Numbered from the stretch's first letter, positions 11,225 to 23,999 are shown. The stretch: 64,000 bases of DNA from Prosapia bicincta (GCA_036971475.1 JBAIZL010000008.1:32957212-33021211); one strand, 5' to 3'. Notes: generated by a model from the letters alone, not told the origin. Made by a program: numbers and translations.

Positions 11225-13290
11225 GACTTATTCCAAAATTTCATGTCTTATGTTTCAGATAGTGGTACCTAAGAAATATGAAATTTCAGGATATGCTTTA
11301 AACATTTGATTTTTTCCTCTTATTTATTGTTCTTCATATTTAAAAAATAACAGCATAAGAAAAGGGAGTTGATAAAACAAACTTAAATAATGTTAATACT
11401 AATTAATCAATGTGAGATTGTTGTTAAACATTATAAAATACATGTACAAAATAAATTAATAGTTGTTATTATACACACAAATTTAAAAATATTAAAATAA
11501 ACATTTTTTATTATCAATTAGTAAATAAAATAGTTATCTTGCTTTCAATATGTAGGCTGTATTTAAGTTATCTGATTTTACAAAGAGCAGTAATTGAGTA
11601 TATTGCACTGAATTTCTTTAATCAGATGCAGTATGTATAGCTGAATATGTTTATACAGTTTATGGACTTAGATTATTTTAATATAAATATTAAACCAAAT
11701 ATTATTAAGCACTATGTAACTATCTTGTATTGTACAATGATATTTGGAGGATAATTATACTTAATTAAATTAAAATGTGTACTTCATTGTTGTATATTAT
11801 GTCATTCTCCAATTTCTTGTGCTATGAAATAGCTCATCTTCTTATAAAGTCATGTATTTTGTGTTCTTTAACATCATTGTATTTCTTTTTTCTACTCTAG
11901 GTTTTACAATATCATTTGTTCCTGATATTATTTTTTTGTGACATTCATCTTGTTTATGTTTATGTTTTAATGATATCATTCTCTTTCTCATTATGTTACC
12001 AAACCCATTCAGTCTGTTATTTTATTATATCATCAACATATATTATAGCCTAAGTTATTTAAAATATAACTTTTTACCTTTAGGTTATATATTTAATTAC
12101 CTTACCTTTCTACAGTCAAGCCTTCTATAATTACTAAAAAGTTGGGCTCTCGAGGCTTTAGGTTTTTAATACAATAAAGTTTAATAACCACAGTGTTATT
12201 TGCTCTTTTCCTTGGGTCATTATTATGGATCATTTATAAATTAGAAAGTGGTGAAAAAAACTAGATTAATATTTTATACCAATGAATTTAAAATTGTGCT
12301 GAATTTATTAAGTTTATAAAGCTCTGTTGGCATATTGCTTGTTGAGTTCCTGGAATCTTGACCGTTGATAGCTGCTTCGCTACACTTTTTCACATAACTA
12401 ACTTCCTTTCCTAATTCTTTACTAAATCATTTATGTTGCACTTTTAAATTTTACTCGTAAAATAACTTGACAATTCCCTTAATTGTATTAAACAAATATA
12501 CCCCTTATTAACATTGCTGACACTTAGTCCCCCCCAATACGTTTGCCCTCTTCTGAAGTTCCTCCAAGACTCCTCTTCCGATCACTTACTTTTTCAACCT
12601 ATCATAATCTCTTCCCCTTTACATATTTTAGTTCAATCTGGTGATTCCCACACCTTTTACAAATAGCTTTCTCTAATGGTACAGTGTTATTATATCCTAG
12701 GCATTTTGGTCCTTGGAAACTCCCATCTTAAAATACTTGGACCCTTCTTTTGTTAAAGATTCCCACAGCCCCTTTATGACTACATTTGAAATAGAACAAT
12801 GGTTAAGTACTTTGTCCGTATTTTAGTAACTATTCTTGTCGTTCTTCGCTTTATATTTCTACAGACTATGATTGGATACCATTAAATTTATTTTTCCACC
12901 AAATTTATTCTCTATCCTCATACGTATATGTTACTTCTTTTCTGTCTAATTAATATCTATATTCTTTCTAGCCTTGTGATTCATAACTTTTTAATAAAAT
13001 ACATTGTTTGTGATTGGCTTTCTGCTCACATTACAGACAGTTCCTGAATTAAAATCTGTTCTGGTTAATATAGATAAGAAGAACCTATATTTTGTTTCAA
13101 TAGCTGCATCAACTGAACTCACAAAGACTTCCAATGCAGAATATCAGGTAGTGTGCAACAGTGTACCTCTCTTGAATATTGAGGTTCAGGAGATTGCAAA
13201 GATTGTGTCCAATAATTTCTTCTGTCCCACCATATTTCTAGCAGATTCCTGCATCTTTTTAGGTGTTTTTGTGTTATAAAGTGACCTGGT
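11223..13290. other. Intergenic DNA, nothing recognised
   Basis: AT-rich, no convincing coding exon. An open stretch at 13004-13279 has no recognisable motif, and the minus strand of the same DNA reads equally well as decayed protein, so I do not call a gene. Confidence 0.4.
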
Positions 13291-13700
13291 TTGTAATCTT
13301 GCTAAAGGATGTCACAATACATTGGATCTGTTGGTAGACTGTAAAAGTTCCTGTCCTTCCATCTTACCAATTCTTTGGCCAATAATGTTTTAAAATTTGA
13401 GCCATTTTATTTTGATTACATACTTTACAATACAGAGCTTTCCCAGAAGCTGATCTTCTCACAGCATCAACTCTTTGATTGTCTGCTGTTTTAGTGAGTT
13501 GCAGTCCTCAGTACTACATGCATTTCCTTCTATAGTATTGCCAATAGAAATATCATCTCTATTCTTTATCCAAATTCTTCTAAATGTATTCTTGTATATT
13601 CCAAAGAGATGACTCAGAGTATAAGGACAGAAATCTTCTAATGCTTTGAAAGTAGGCAGCTACTAGTGCACACTGATTGCATACACTTCATCCATACTCA
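13290..13700 (-). pseudogene. Possible decayed coding remnant, unidentified
   Basis: Minus-strand translation gives long sensible runs broken by few stops: LPTFKALEDFCPYTLSHLFG, YKNTFRRIWIKNRDDISIGN, ACSTEDCNSLKQQTIKELML and REDQLLGKLCIVKYVIKIKW. The composition looks like real protein and not like random AT-rich DNA. I do not recognise the family. Base composition is less AT-rich than the flanks. It may be a decayed transposon protein or an old gene fragment. Confidence 0.35.
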
Positions 13701-13729
13701 AGATCACATTGGCAAGGAAAAAAATTATA

Positions 13730-14110
13730 TCTGTTGTTCTTTGGATTTATGATATTCCATTAAGTTCAAAGTTGGTGTTGAGGGATAGTACCAGGGCTAC
13801 TAAATCATGAATGGTTGATGCAACACGTGGATCCCCCCAATATGGCAATTTTGTAGATATTGTCAGAGACAAGAAGATTCTGTTTGAATTTGATGATTTG
13901 TCTGTTGTTCTTCAGAATTATGATACTTGATGAAGTTTAAATTTGGTGTTTAGGGATGATACCAGGGCTACTAAATCATAAATGGTTGATACAACACGTG
14001 GATCTCCAATAATGTCAGTTCTGTGGATACGATCGCTTACAAGTACATTCTTTTTGATGTGATGAGTTGTCTGTTGTTCTTCAGAGTTATAATATTGGAT
14101 GAAGTTCCAA
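13730..14110. repeat. About 170-bp imperfect tandem repeat (2.3 units)
   Basis: Units start with TCTGTTGTTCTT at 13730, 13901 and 14070. Each contains GGTGTTGAGG-like sequence followed by ATACCAGGGCTACTAAATCA and AACACGTGGATC. The third unit is cut short where the 33-bp minisatellite begins, and that minisatellite repeats a module of this unit. Confidence 0.8.
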
Positions 14111-14111
14111 G

Positions 14112-15031
14112 TTGGTGTTGAGGTATGATGTCAGTATTGTCACATTGGTGTTGAGGTATGATGCCAGTATTGTCACATTGGTGTTGAGGTATGATGCCAG
14201 TATTGTCACATTGGTGTTGAGGTATAATGCCAGTATTGTCACATTGGTGTTGAGGTATGATGCCAGTATTGTCACATTGGTGTTGAGGTATGATGCCAGT
14301 ATTGTCACATTGGTGTTGAGGTATGATGCCAGTATTGTCACATTGGTGTTGAGGTATGATGCCAGTATTGTCACATTGGTGTTGAGGTATGATGCCAGTA
14401 TTGTCACATTGGTGTTGAGGTATGATGCCAGTATTGTCACATTGGTGTTGGGGTATGACGCCAGTATTGTCACATTGGTGTTGAGGTATGATGCCAGTAT
14501 TGTCACATTGGTGTTGAGGTATGATGCCAGTATTGTCACATTGGTGTTGAGGTATGATGCCAGTATTGTCACATTGGTGTTGAGGTATGACGCCAGTATT
14601 GTCACATTGGTGTTGAGGTATGACGCCAGTATTGTCACATTGGTGTTGAGGTATGATGCCAGTATTGTCACATTGGTGTTGAGGTATGACACCAGTATTG
14701 TCACATTGGTTTTGAGGTATGACGCCAATTACATTGGTTTTGAGGTATGACGCCAGTATTGCCACATTGGTGTTGAGGTATGACGCCAGTATTGCCACAT
14801 TGGTGTTGAGGTATGATGCCAGTATTGCCACATTGGTGTTGAGGTATGACACCAGTATTGCCACATTGGTGTTGAGGTATGACGCCAGTATTGCCACATT
14901 GGTGTTGAGGTATGATGCCAGTATTGCCACATTGGTGTTGAGGTATGATGCCAGTATTGTCACATTGGTGTTGAGGTATGATGCCAGTATTGTCACATTG
15001 GTGTTGAGGTATGATGCCAGTATTGTCACAT
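14112..15031. repeat. 33-bp minisatellite (about 28 copies)
   Basis: The unit is GGTGTTGAGGTATGATGCCA plus GTATTGTCACATT. Since 33 is a multiple of three, a stop-free frame stays open for hundreds of codons on both strands, giving apparent proteins of an 11-residue repeat that should not be read as genes. Units at about 14755-14930 carry GCCAC instead of GTCAC, a variant block flanked by GTCAC blocks. A shortened junction unit sits at 14724-14742. Confidence 0.97.
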
Positions 15032-15248
15032 ATAATACATTGGTATTATTATCTTGTTTATATTGTTAAAAATCAAGTATTGATAGGTTTTACTTGTATT
15101 TTGTTTTTCAAAAATTAAATTTATCAACATAAAAGGAACAAAAGAATTAGAACTTGTAGTTTTTGTGTTGTACATCTTGAGAAATTTTTAAATTACTACT
15201 TTTAGTATCACTTGATAGAAAAAAAACACTACTTACTGATATTTTTCA

Positions 15249-15276
15249 GCTGACACATTTCACAATAGCTCAGTGC
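15249..15276 (-). ncRNA. Hammerhead-like motif, PLE family F (copy 2, decayed)
   Basis: Minus strand reads GCACTGAG, CTATTGT, GAAA and TGTGTC. It follows the family F layout but with substitutions in the core and in stem III. Confidence 0.4.
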
Positions 15277-15355
15277 ATTGTTTAATGCTGTGTTTCACAG
15301 ACAAGACTGTTCATGACAAGAACACTTGTGTCCAGTACTCACAGTATTGAACAAA

Positions 15356-15383
15356 GCACTGATGTAGTGTAAAACATGTCTGC
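15356..15383 (+). ncRNA. Hammerhead-like motif, PLE family F (copy 3)
   Basis: GCA, CTGATG, TAGTGT, AAAA, ACATGTC and TGC. The GCA/TGC stem I and a GUC triplet are kept; GAAA has become AAAA. Confidence 0.45.
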
Positions 15384-15689
15384 TGATAAATATCAGTAAG
15401 TATTAGTTTTTTTTGCAAGTGATACTTGAAGTGGTATTCATTTACCATGCCCTCGTGTATGATTTTAGCGAAAAAATGATACCAGCTGACACAGTAAGGC
15501 ATCAGAGATACAAAAAAAATTATTACAGCTCTCGCTTACGCCCCAAAAATTAACAATTTTGGAAAATTGTAATCCCCCCCTACTTGGTGCTAATAGTGCT
15601 GGTAAAAATGTACATTGCCCACCCCCAATACAATAAATATAAAATACATGTCCTGAAGCTATGTTAATAATTATTGCCATAGAAGGTTA

Positions 15690-15990
15690 ATTGTATATAC
15701 GTATGAAGTATCTAGTTAGGATAGATTTGATTATAATTTTATAACCAAATGTACACATGTAAGGCTAGACTGAGATTACGTGACAAAGTATTATTCGGCG
15801 GAAATAGATGCTAATTAGGTAATGTTTAAAATTACAACCAAATTTATCCTAACTGAAGCCTTTATACGTATATTCAAGTATACGTAATACGTATTTGATA
15901 CTTAAACGTAGTACTTCTGACTACTCCGCACTGAATTTTTTCCCAACTTTAATTTGATAAAATGGTATTGATTTTCCTGAAGGAGAGTTT
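15690..15990. repeat. Foldback family K, copy 1
   Basis: CTAGTTAGGATAGATTTGAT and its inverted partner CAAATTTATCCTAACTGAAG face each other, followed by CCGCACTGAATTTTTTCCCA and AACTTTAATTTGATAAAATG. The same modules in the same relative order occur in the larger foldback at 19120-19893. Confidence 0.65.
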
Positions 15991-18485
15991 TCATTATTTT
16001 TTTGTATTCCTGATGACTCAGTATCGGCCGGTATAATTTTTGTTTGCAAACATTTTACATGTGTGCACTGGAAATATATACCTGAAAGTAGCAAAAGAAT
16101 TAGGCTGTATAATGGTTTTTAGGCCTTTCTGCATCAAGAGATAACAATTTTTACCTTCTACAATTGGGGTTTGTCTGTAATTACCAAAACATCTGATACT
16201 TCTTTAATCAAGCAGATTTTAATGCAAGTAACTAAAATGGCAAGAAATAATATTTTATTTCTAAAATATAATGTAAATCTATTAGGTCAGGTTCATGTAC
16301 AATGTATGCAGTTCTACTCCAGTCATCATAAAACCTTTTTGTTTGCTGTTAAAATAAAGTACATTCACCACAGCTTCTCATTCTTTACTAACCATAAATA
16401 CTTTATTTATTATTATTTTTACATTCATCTTGCTAAACAAATGAGTACTAGAATGTAAATTGTTTGGCTAAGACCCGTTAATAGCCTAACTTTAAAATTG
16501 GCCATGGAAGTGGCAATAGTTCTTCCATCGATATTGTTTTTATTGAGAGAAATAAATAAATTCATTAATGTTTTCACATTTTATTTAAAATAAATTATGT
16601 AAAAGGTTTTAACCTATATCCATACAAGTTTGTATCACATCTGATTTTTATAAATTGAATATCTAACCAAGTGCTGTTCCGTGTGTTTTACAAGAGCGAT
16701 ATAATCATTGCGGCAAAGATGCATTGAATCATTTTTAACATTGTACTATGCTTTCATATACAGTTTTGCTAACATCTCTATACACTCACAAATTTTCATA
16801 TTGAGAAAAAAGACAATTTGTATATGAGTCGACAGTTATATATAGCTCCGTTTCGACAGCTAATTTATTATCTCCTCCAGGTCTGACAGTTTTTCTTTTA
16901 TTGGTGAAATAAATAAACATGATCGCTTTTGATTTATTATAAACAAAGAAAATTAGTCTAACTTTCTAAGATGTATCCAAGTAAAATGTTTTATTTTTTT
17001 AAAAAGGTATGTTCACAGTTTCGTGTAAATGCTGCAATATATTTGTATCGTTTGCAGAATTTTTTCAAGGAATTAAGGTCTGAGCTGAAAATGTCATACA
17101 TCTCCCAAGATAAATTCCTTATTAAACAAAGCAAATACTACTAGAGCTGAGTGTCATATATTAATACATGTTTTAAGTGGTGTTGTGTTTACATATTTTG
17201 TCAAAGCTGTCTATTTATTAATCCAACTTCAGTTGATAATAATATTTCTTCTGTAAAATTGCTTTAACATTGAGATGTAACGTAAAATACATATTATGTC
17301 ATTCTTTATCTATTATATTTCAAAGTATAACTTATTATTACTTTAATATTTACTGGCCGTGTACGTTATTTCCACAGCCATTTCCCCCACCGCTTACTCA
17401 TCTCAATTGTTGGCGCTTTATTTATTTCTTTCTGAAGAAAAAATGGCTACGTTAGGAAGTGTTTGTAAATATTGGAATTTGTTTCCACAAATATCGTAGG
17501 CGTTCGTATCTTTAAAGAGTTGTCGTAAATTTGCAAGTATTTGAGAGGGTAACCCTTCTCAATATATGGACCAAATTTGGATTCTTTAAGCGTATAAACC
17601 TTGTAATGGCAGAAACCAAGCGGTGTTAACAAAAGCCATTACAAAATACATTTACTTCATCTTGCAATGCAAGAACGTTTGTATTCGTCTTTGTCAGCCA
17701 GTTTACTGCACGACAATGTAAAAGTAAGTTGAATAATGTAATATTTGTAAGTAATTTTAACACATACTAAACATAAGCAATCATTTCCTTCCTAATGGTT
17801 TTACACACACTACTAGAATGTTTGGCCCATAATGTAAGCTATTTTAATTCCTTTAAATATTATGGTAATTTAATTTCTAAGTTTGTTAAAAATCAAATCT
17901 ATCCTAACAAAATATTTCATAGCATTAGTTAATGCAGTGTTCTTATATTTGCTCAATATTAGCTTGATTAGAGGTATAGTTGTGCTGGATAAATGGAACC
18001 TTTCTTGAGTTTATAATACTTTGTGTACATTGTGAAGATGAGGTTAAAAATAATTTCTTACAGTCTCTAAAAATAAAGAAAGGCCTTGGATTTGGATGGG
18101 TTTAGGTCTGTAGGGGATATGTGTTTCTTAACAAGAAAATAACGATACATTTTAACTGTGATATTATATTGTAAATAGTTTGTAATATTAAATATAATGA
18201 CCTATAGATGTATTTATAATAATATTTTGTGGAATATAAATCAGCAGCTGCTTTTAAAAAAATAAATATTTGTACATGTTTGTTGGGGTAGGGTAGTGAA
18301 GCTGAAATTTTGCTAAATACTCTGCATAATGCTGCCTTTGCCAAATCTGGATTATACCTTGGTACTCCCTCCAACCATACTCTACAATGTTTGTATGAGC
18401 TCCAGGGCTCGAATCTACAAAATTCCCTCAAAAGTTAAACCGTATTATGGTAGAAATATTCAATTTTTTTAGGTTTTAAAATTTG
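15991..18485. other. Intergenic DNA
   Basis: AT-rich, no identified gene. At 16845-16900 on the minus strand, TTAGCTGTCGAAACGGAGCT resembles a PLE terminal repeat related to the one around the mariner at 52.2-53.3 kb. An open minus-strand stretch at 17447-17632 (containing LKESKFGPYIEKGYPLKYLQ) looks protein-like but has no recognised match. Confidence 0.4.
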
Positions 18486-18885
18486 AAAGTAGTTCTGTAA
18501 TAGAAATTAAAATATATTAGTTGATTCCATCCTCACGTGAGCTACTAGTTTTTATATTTGTTGATTCCACCTTCATGTGAGCTACTAGTTTGCACTAAAA
18601 CTCTAAAATATTTACAAGTGTTTTAGTAAAAAATATTTTTTTAATTTAAAAACACTTATTTAAAATGTTTCACTTGCCCATAGCAGCACTTACTTTTATA
18701 ATTGTTGAGGACAGCTTTTGTTGGAGATGTGTCCCATTGTCAACTCAGATCCAAACTGTAAGAGTTACAGTCTAAGTTGACAATAGGACACACCTCCCGA
18801 AATGGCAGTCCTCTGCAATTATAAAAGTAAGTACTATTACAGGCAAGTGTAACATTTTTAAAAGTGGTTTTTCGCCTGGGTGAAA
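18486..18885. mobile_element. PLE family C terminal palindrome
   Basis: The left arm carries TGAGCTACTAGTTTGCACTA, AGCACTTACTTTTATAATTG and CATTGTCAACTCAGATC. The right arm repeats these inverted from about 18775 (GTTGACAATAGGACAC, TAAAAGTAAGTACTATTACA). The ATTCCATCCTCACGTGAGCT outer motif is duplicated at 18519 and 18560. Other family C copies are at 48790-48990, 60112-60690 and 63620-64000. Confidence 0.8.
18706..18747 (-). ncRNA. Hammerhead-like motif, PLE family C (copy 1)
   Basis: On the minus strand: stem I TGAG/CTCA, core TTGACAAT, stem II opening GGGA, and a GTC triplet before CTCA. The GAAA element is mutated in this copy. Confidence 0.45.
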
Positions 18886-19119
18886 ATAATTTAATTATTA
18901 GCATAATTATATGAAAGTAATAGATAAAGTAATGATTTTTGGTTTAAAGTTTTAACGTTACAAGAAGTATTAAATGTTAGGCCACTCATTTTGCATTAGG
19001 GTTGGTTTTGTTGGTAATAATACTAATTGCAAATAAGCAATATTAAATAGACAAAATTGTGTCCAATAAAGAAAACATTTTGCTTTTCTAAAGATTATAA
19101 AATTTATTTGAAAATAAGG

Positions 19120-19893
19120 TAATTGTTTAGATTCCTAAACCGGGCCTATATTTTCATGAAACATTCAGAAACATGTAAAAAGGCTATTTTCATTGAAATT
19201 ATTTTTTTTTGCCTAGAAACATTATTTTTCTTAAATTAAAGTTGGGTAAACTTTTCAGCGCAGATGTAGAAGTTGTGAATGGGCGCGGAGTGATACAAAT
19301 GTTTAGTACATCACAGTGGTGCGCATAAGCTTGTATGCATCTGCCGCGGTACGTCACGCAACCTTACGTGTATAGATATTTGAGAAACAACATTTTGGCT
19401 TAATTTTTATACATATATTTAAATATACTTATAAAGTCTCCAGTTAGGATAGATTTGGTTTTAAATTTATACATTACTGTATATCTATATTAAAATATAC
19501 CTAAAAAGTGTCCAGTCAGGTTAGATTTGGTTTTAATTTTATACATTAACTAAATGGTTATATTTATACAATTAGAACTAAATCTATCCTGACTGGATAC
19601 TTCATATTTCATACTTTTAATTTGTTCAATTCATTAAAATTATGCCAAAACATAATGCTACACATTATCCAAGTGTAACAGTTAGTACATTTGTGATGTT
19701 GTGTATCCCTCCGAGAGGCAGGCAGCCTATTCACAGCTGCTACATCCGCACTGAAAATTTTACTCAACTTTAAATTAAGAAAAAATAATGTTTCTAGGCA
19801 CAAAAAAAATAATTTCAATGAAAATAGCCTTTTTACATGTTTCAGAATGTTACATGCAAATATAGGCCCGGTTTAGGAATGTAAACAATTACT
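19120..19893. mobile_element. Foldback element family K, copy 2 (long inverted repeat)
   Basis: The outer arms 19120-19273 and about 19735-19893 are inverted copies: AAACCGGGCCTATATTTTCA against ATATAGGCCCGGTTTAGGAA, with ATTTCAATGAAAATAGCC and TTTCTAGGCA in matching order. Inner arms around AGTTAGGATAGATTTGGTTT (19443), a tandem near-copy at 19508, and an inverted partner at 19578 make a second level of folding. There is no coding capacity. It could be a non-autonomous foldback or MITE, or a PLE terminal repeat; I saw no ribozyme core. Confidence 0.75.
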
Positions 19894-22527
19894 GAAAATA
19901 TTGTTCATTATAGCAATTATAAGTACAGGAATATGTCGTATTTGAACTCTTAACCTTCATGTTATTATTGCGTGTTAAGTTGAATCGTTTTTAAGGCAAA
20001 GTTAGACAAGGAACGTGTGTAAATGTTTGTTTTGTCCGTGTGGCGACTTCGTCAAAAACATTTGTGGGTGTTTTATAAATTCTATAGAGTTTGCGTGTGA
20101 GGTGAACTGTGGTGTTGATGGTGGCTTGGTAAAGCTAAATTGTATTCAAATGTTTTAATTTTTGGGCGTCTCCAGCACACACAATTACTTTTCGAAGTAT
20201 TTTGGTAGTTTCTACCTCAAGAAAAAAATAGGCAAAACATTGATTTTTGTGGGTTGCGTAAAATGGGCTTTTTTCTAAAATTTGAAAATCTTGGGGTGAG
20301 AGCTCAGTTTTAATTTTTTTGTATTTGTTATAACTCTGTATTGCTTGGTATAACTTTAATGCAAAGATTGATTATGTGGCTTAAGGAAATAAATACCTAA
20401 TTTTTCTGCCAGTATCTATTAAATGCAAAAAGAAAATAGTTATTACAGATTTTAGTAAAGACGTTTTGTTCAATAAATGTTGTATTTTGCAGAGTGCAGC
20501 CGTTGCCGCGAATTGGAAACATTGCCATGCAAGCTCAATGGATAGGCAAGGGCTGTAGCCCATAGACACAGTCCAACACTTGAAAGAAAATTAAAAATGG
20601 TAAGTTATATGTCTGAATAAATTGTTTTTCTTATTATTCACTTTATTGATTATAACCGATTTTTTATCTATTTTATTTAACCTTAGACTATGAATTGAAG
20701 TTATTGAGAATTTTTTTAGTGATGGATGTTTTAACACAGTAAATCATGAAACCAACAAGAAACTTCCAATTGTGAGATTTTGTCCATGATTGTATTAATT
20801 TTTTGTTGTATGGTTGTGTTGCTAGTAAAAGCTGTTGCACTGAGGATTTGGTGTAGAATTAAATGGAAATGTTTATTAAATCAATAAATTCAATAGTTTT
20901 AAAATCTGTTGAGTATACTTCAACATATATTTCATTATATTTTTTATTTTCAATAAATTCCTTATAGGAATGTCTTGAATGAATAAATAACTGCATATTA
21001 ACTCACAAAACAATATACTTTATTGCTATATGTCATCATTATCAGTGACACTACTACAAATTCACAACTGCAACTCTGAGCCAATATTAAGATTCTCTGA
21101 TTGTGTTAATGCAGGAGGTTAGGTACCGAAGATAAATGGAGTGTGTTTATGAGTGAATGTTTGTAGTGTAAATATTGTATTTCATGTCCAATATTTATTA
21201 ATGTGCTTTTCGTAAATTAAGTTGTGGGTTTTATTGTCCTTGACGATTGGCAAAATGTTAATGTTAAATGAATGTTAAAACATGTATACTATTGCTATTA
21301 TGTATTAAAACATTTATAATTACATGGTATAATTTTACATTTTTTTTTAATAATCAGTTTCTATATACATACAAATCAGAAGCTATAATAAAAGTAGGAG
21401 CTAAATTATAATATCAGAAGGTATAATGTTGTAAATAAAACTTGTTTCTTTTTTCAGTTTCAGAACCTTTAAAGGTTCGTGAAACAAGCTGACAAGAAGT
21501 AAAGACTACAGAGAGACTGTAAACACTCTTAGCTTTGTAGAGTGTAGTAACACTTCCTAGGAATGGTTGTAGAAGCTGTTTGTTGTAAGTAGACAAATGC
21601 ATTAATATTTTATTAGTTAATTTTAAATTACTTATTACTTTTAGGTTAGTTGTGGGAAACCTTAGAATTTTTTTATTAAATTCTCCAAAGAGATAACCTT
21701 GGTAATAGATAACATGTTATTAAATTACATTTTATTTTATTGTCTAACATTAGTTGTTTTCAATACTGTGTCAACTAGGAAAATTGAAACTTAAAAATGT
21801 TTCAATAACCTTAGAGCAAGTGGGATCAAGCCCATCCTTGTCCCTCAGAATTGTCAATTCATAAATATTCTACGCTTTGCTTTCATTAATGTTACATGGA
21901 TTGATTTTTCAAACTTGATGGATAGTTCATTTGTAAATTCACAGTTAGATTTACAAGTGCTTTGTTGTCAGTTTAAAGAATGTTATTTTTTAGAAATAGA
22001 GTAACTACTTTAGCTTGTTACTTTGTGAGTAGATATTTAGAGACGTTCAAACACGCAGCTTGCCATTAACACAGCCGTGTTCAGAGCGTATTCCTGAACA
22101 ACAGTTTTTGAAATTACTAAAATCGAGGTTACCCAAAAGGTAAAGTATATTGCATAAAAAGGGTGATCAGTTTGCAAGTCAAGTTTATATATTTTATTTC
22201 ATGGGTGACTTTTTGGAAATTGGTTATTTCCACTTTAGTGGTTGTTTGTTGTATATAGGTTTATTTATTGAAAGAAAATTTGCCTTTGGGGTTTCTTGGA
22301 TATGTAAGATTAGGAGTTTACTTGAAATCATCTTTTAATTAGTTTATAAGGTTTGAACAAAAATTGTACAAATATTATTTAACACTTATTTCTTCATATA
22401 ACAGAACATTCTTAACTTTTGCTATAACCAGGTGATGTTAGATCAGGTAAAATATTTTTTTAAAGAGTTTGTTTTTTATGGATCACTGCCAGGTAGGATG
22501 GTATATTGTTCCTTCCTAACAATAATT
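19894..22527. other. Intergenic DNA
   Basis: No gene recognised. On the minus strand at 21030-21070, CACTGATAATGATGACATA matches the ribozyme core region of the PLE family D terminal repeats, but the GAAA half is lost. Confidence 0.4.
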
Positions 22528-22775
22528 TTTATTACACTTTTGCTATTACTTGCGACCAGACTTGTTAACTAAAAGTTGTTAAATTGTCACCACTTCTAAC
22601 TTTCAAAATAATGGTACCGAAGAAGCGCAACTGCAGCATTTCTAGCGGCAAAAATACAAGGCTGAGGAAGTCGTAAGACAAAAACGTTTCCTCCAAGTGT
22701 AAGTTGACAATTTAACAACTTTTAGTTAACAAAAAGTCTGGTTACAAGTAATAGCAAAAGTGTAATAAGAATTAA
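22528..22775. repeat. Inverted repeat (about 70-bp arms)
   Basis: TTACACTTTTGCTATTACTT then CCAGACTTGTTAACTAAAAG and TTGTTAAATTGTCA at 22528-22605 are inverted at 22700-22775 (TTGACAATTTAACAACTTTT, AGTCTGGTTACAAGTAATAG). The loop is about 100 bp. It resembles the PLE palindromes in scale but has no relative elsewhere in the window. Confidence 0.75.
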
Positions 22776-23999
22776 CAACCAGCTCGTCATGAACAGCAAC
22801 AAGATTTCGATATTTAATAATTTGTAGAAATAAATTTTTTAAATGGATTAAACAATAACTCTCTTCAGGCCATATATGATGTACACAGTTATGAATAAAT
22901 TCAAATTTATTCAATTTAGATATGATTAGCATAAAAAGATTTATCTGGAGTTGTCAGGATTGAGTCATGAGTGAAGCAACTTCTCATAGATAATATTTTA
23001 AATCATGTATACTTTAACACGATATTGTGTGATGTCAGATCTTACCGGATGGCCATTCACGAGATATCGCGTGGCCGTTGCTATCCAAATTCTAAGTGAA
23101 CTATTGTAGCGACCACCACACAAAATTCCAATTTCCAGCTTGTCAATGAACGTGTTAAGAGGCATATATGTATTGAAAAATTAACCTTCGACAGGAAAGC
23201 CTGTTTCTCATAAGTAACTTATTATAACAATGATAGAACGTAAAAAAGGCTTATTATTTGATAACACAATAATTTAATTCTGTTTAATTACAATTTGATT
23301 CATTAAATTTAGTAATAAGCTAGAATGAGGATTCGGGTTTGGCATTAGATGACAGTTCATTGAACCTTACGACTACGTATTGCGGCAATGGGACTCGCTT
23401 AACTTATTTGTTGACACAGGCTTTACTTATATCTAGAAGTATAAATACAGACATACTACATATTCACCAATTATGTCCTATCACTAGTTGTAAGCTGTTG
23501 ATGCAGTATATCCCCCTTTTGAAATATTATGCCTCATTGTGGTATTACTTCCAAACTATACTGGGATTCAGTTGTTCGTTGTCAAGAAATTCATTACTAA
23601 TTAATGATCTGACTATAAAATTTACCCTTTCATAGGGGGGTGGGTGGCTTGTGGAGTTTCATTTTTAAAAAAAAACTATTTAAAATTAAACCTGTTTAGT
23701 TCATATATTTTTATGTCTTTATAATTAATGTCATGTAACTGCTACAGGCCACAAAAACATCTTTATGTCACAGATAACTTACAGAATGGGTGTAGTTAAC
23801 AATGTAGCTATATCATAAAAATTAACAAAAAGTTCTATGTTGAAATTAATTTACACAGTTGTGTATGTGGAGGAGGGTCTATTTATGAAAACAGGCTGCC
23901 AACAAAAAGCTTTGAATTATAAATTCAATAAATTATTCTTGTATTTGTTAATTGGCTTATTTCTTTATTAATACACAAGAATGCATATTATATTATAGT
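22776..23999. other. Intergenic DNA
   Basis: No gene or repeat family recognised. The plus-strand open stretch at 23339-23635 lacks any recognisable motif. Confidence 0.4.

Larger units (their letters stand above)
15200..15440. mobile_element. PLE family F terminal palindrome
   Basis: The left arm (AACACTACTTACTGATATTTTT, shown here only in part, then TTTCACAATAGCTCAGTGCA) is inverted in the right arm (AAAGCACTGATGTAGTGTAA then ATATCAGTAAGTATTAG). The centre is near 15320. No coding region remains between the arms. Confidence 0.8.

Noticed and set aside
13004..13279. Plus-strand 91-codon open frame as an exon
   Set aside because: No family motif, and the opposite strand of the region reads at least as well as decayed protein.
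14037..15069. Long open frames of 116-330 codons on both strands
   Set aside because: They are the 33-bp minisatellite read in several frames; unit length divisible by three keeps any stop-free frame open.
17447..17632. Minus-strand open stretch with protein-like composition
   Set aside because: Only 61 codons, with no recognised motif, splice sites or neighbour; mentioned in the spacer entry but not called.
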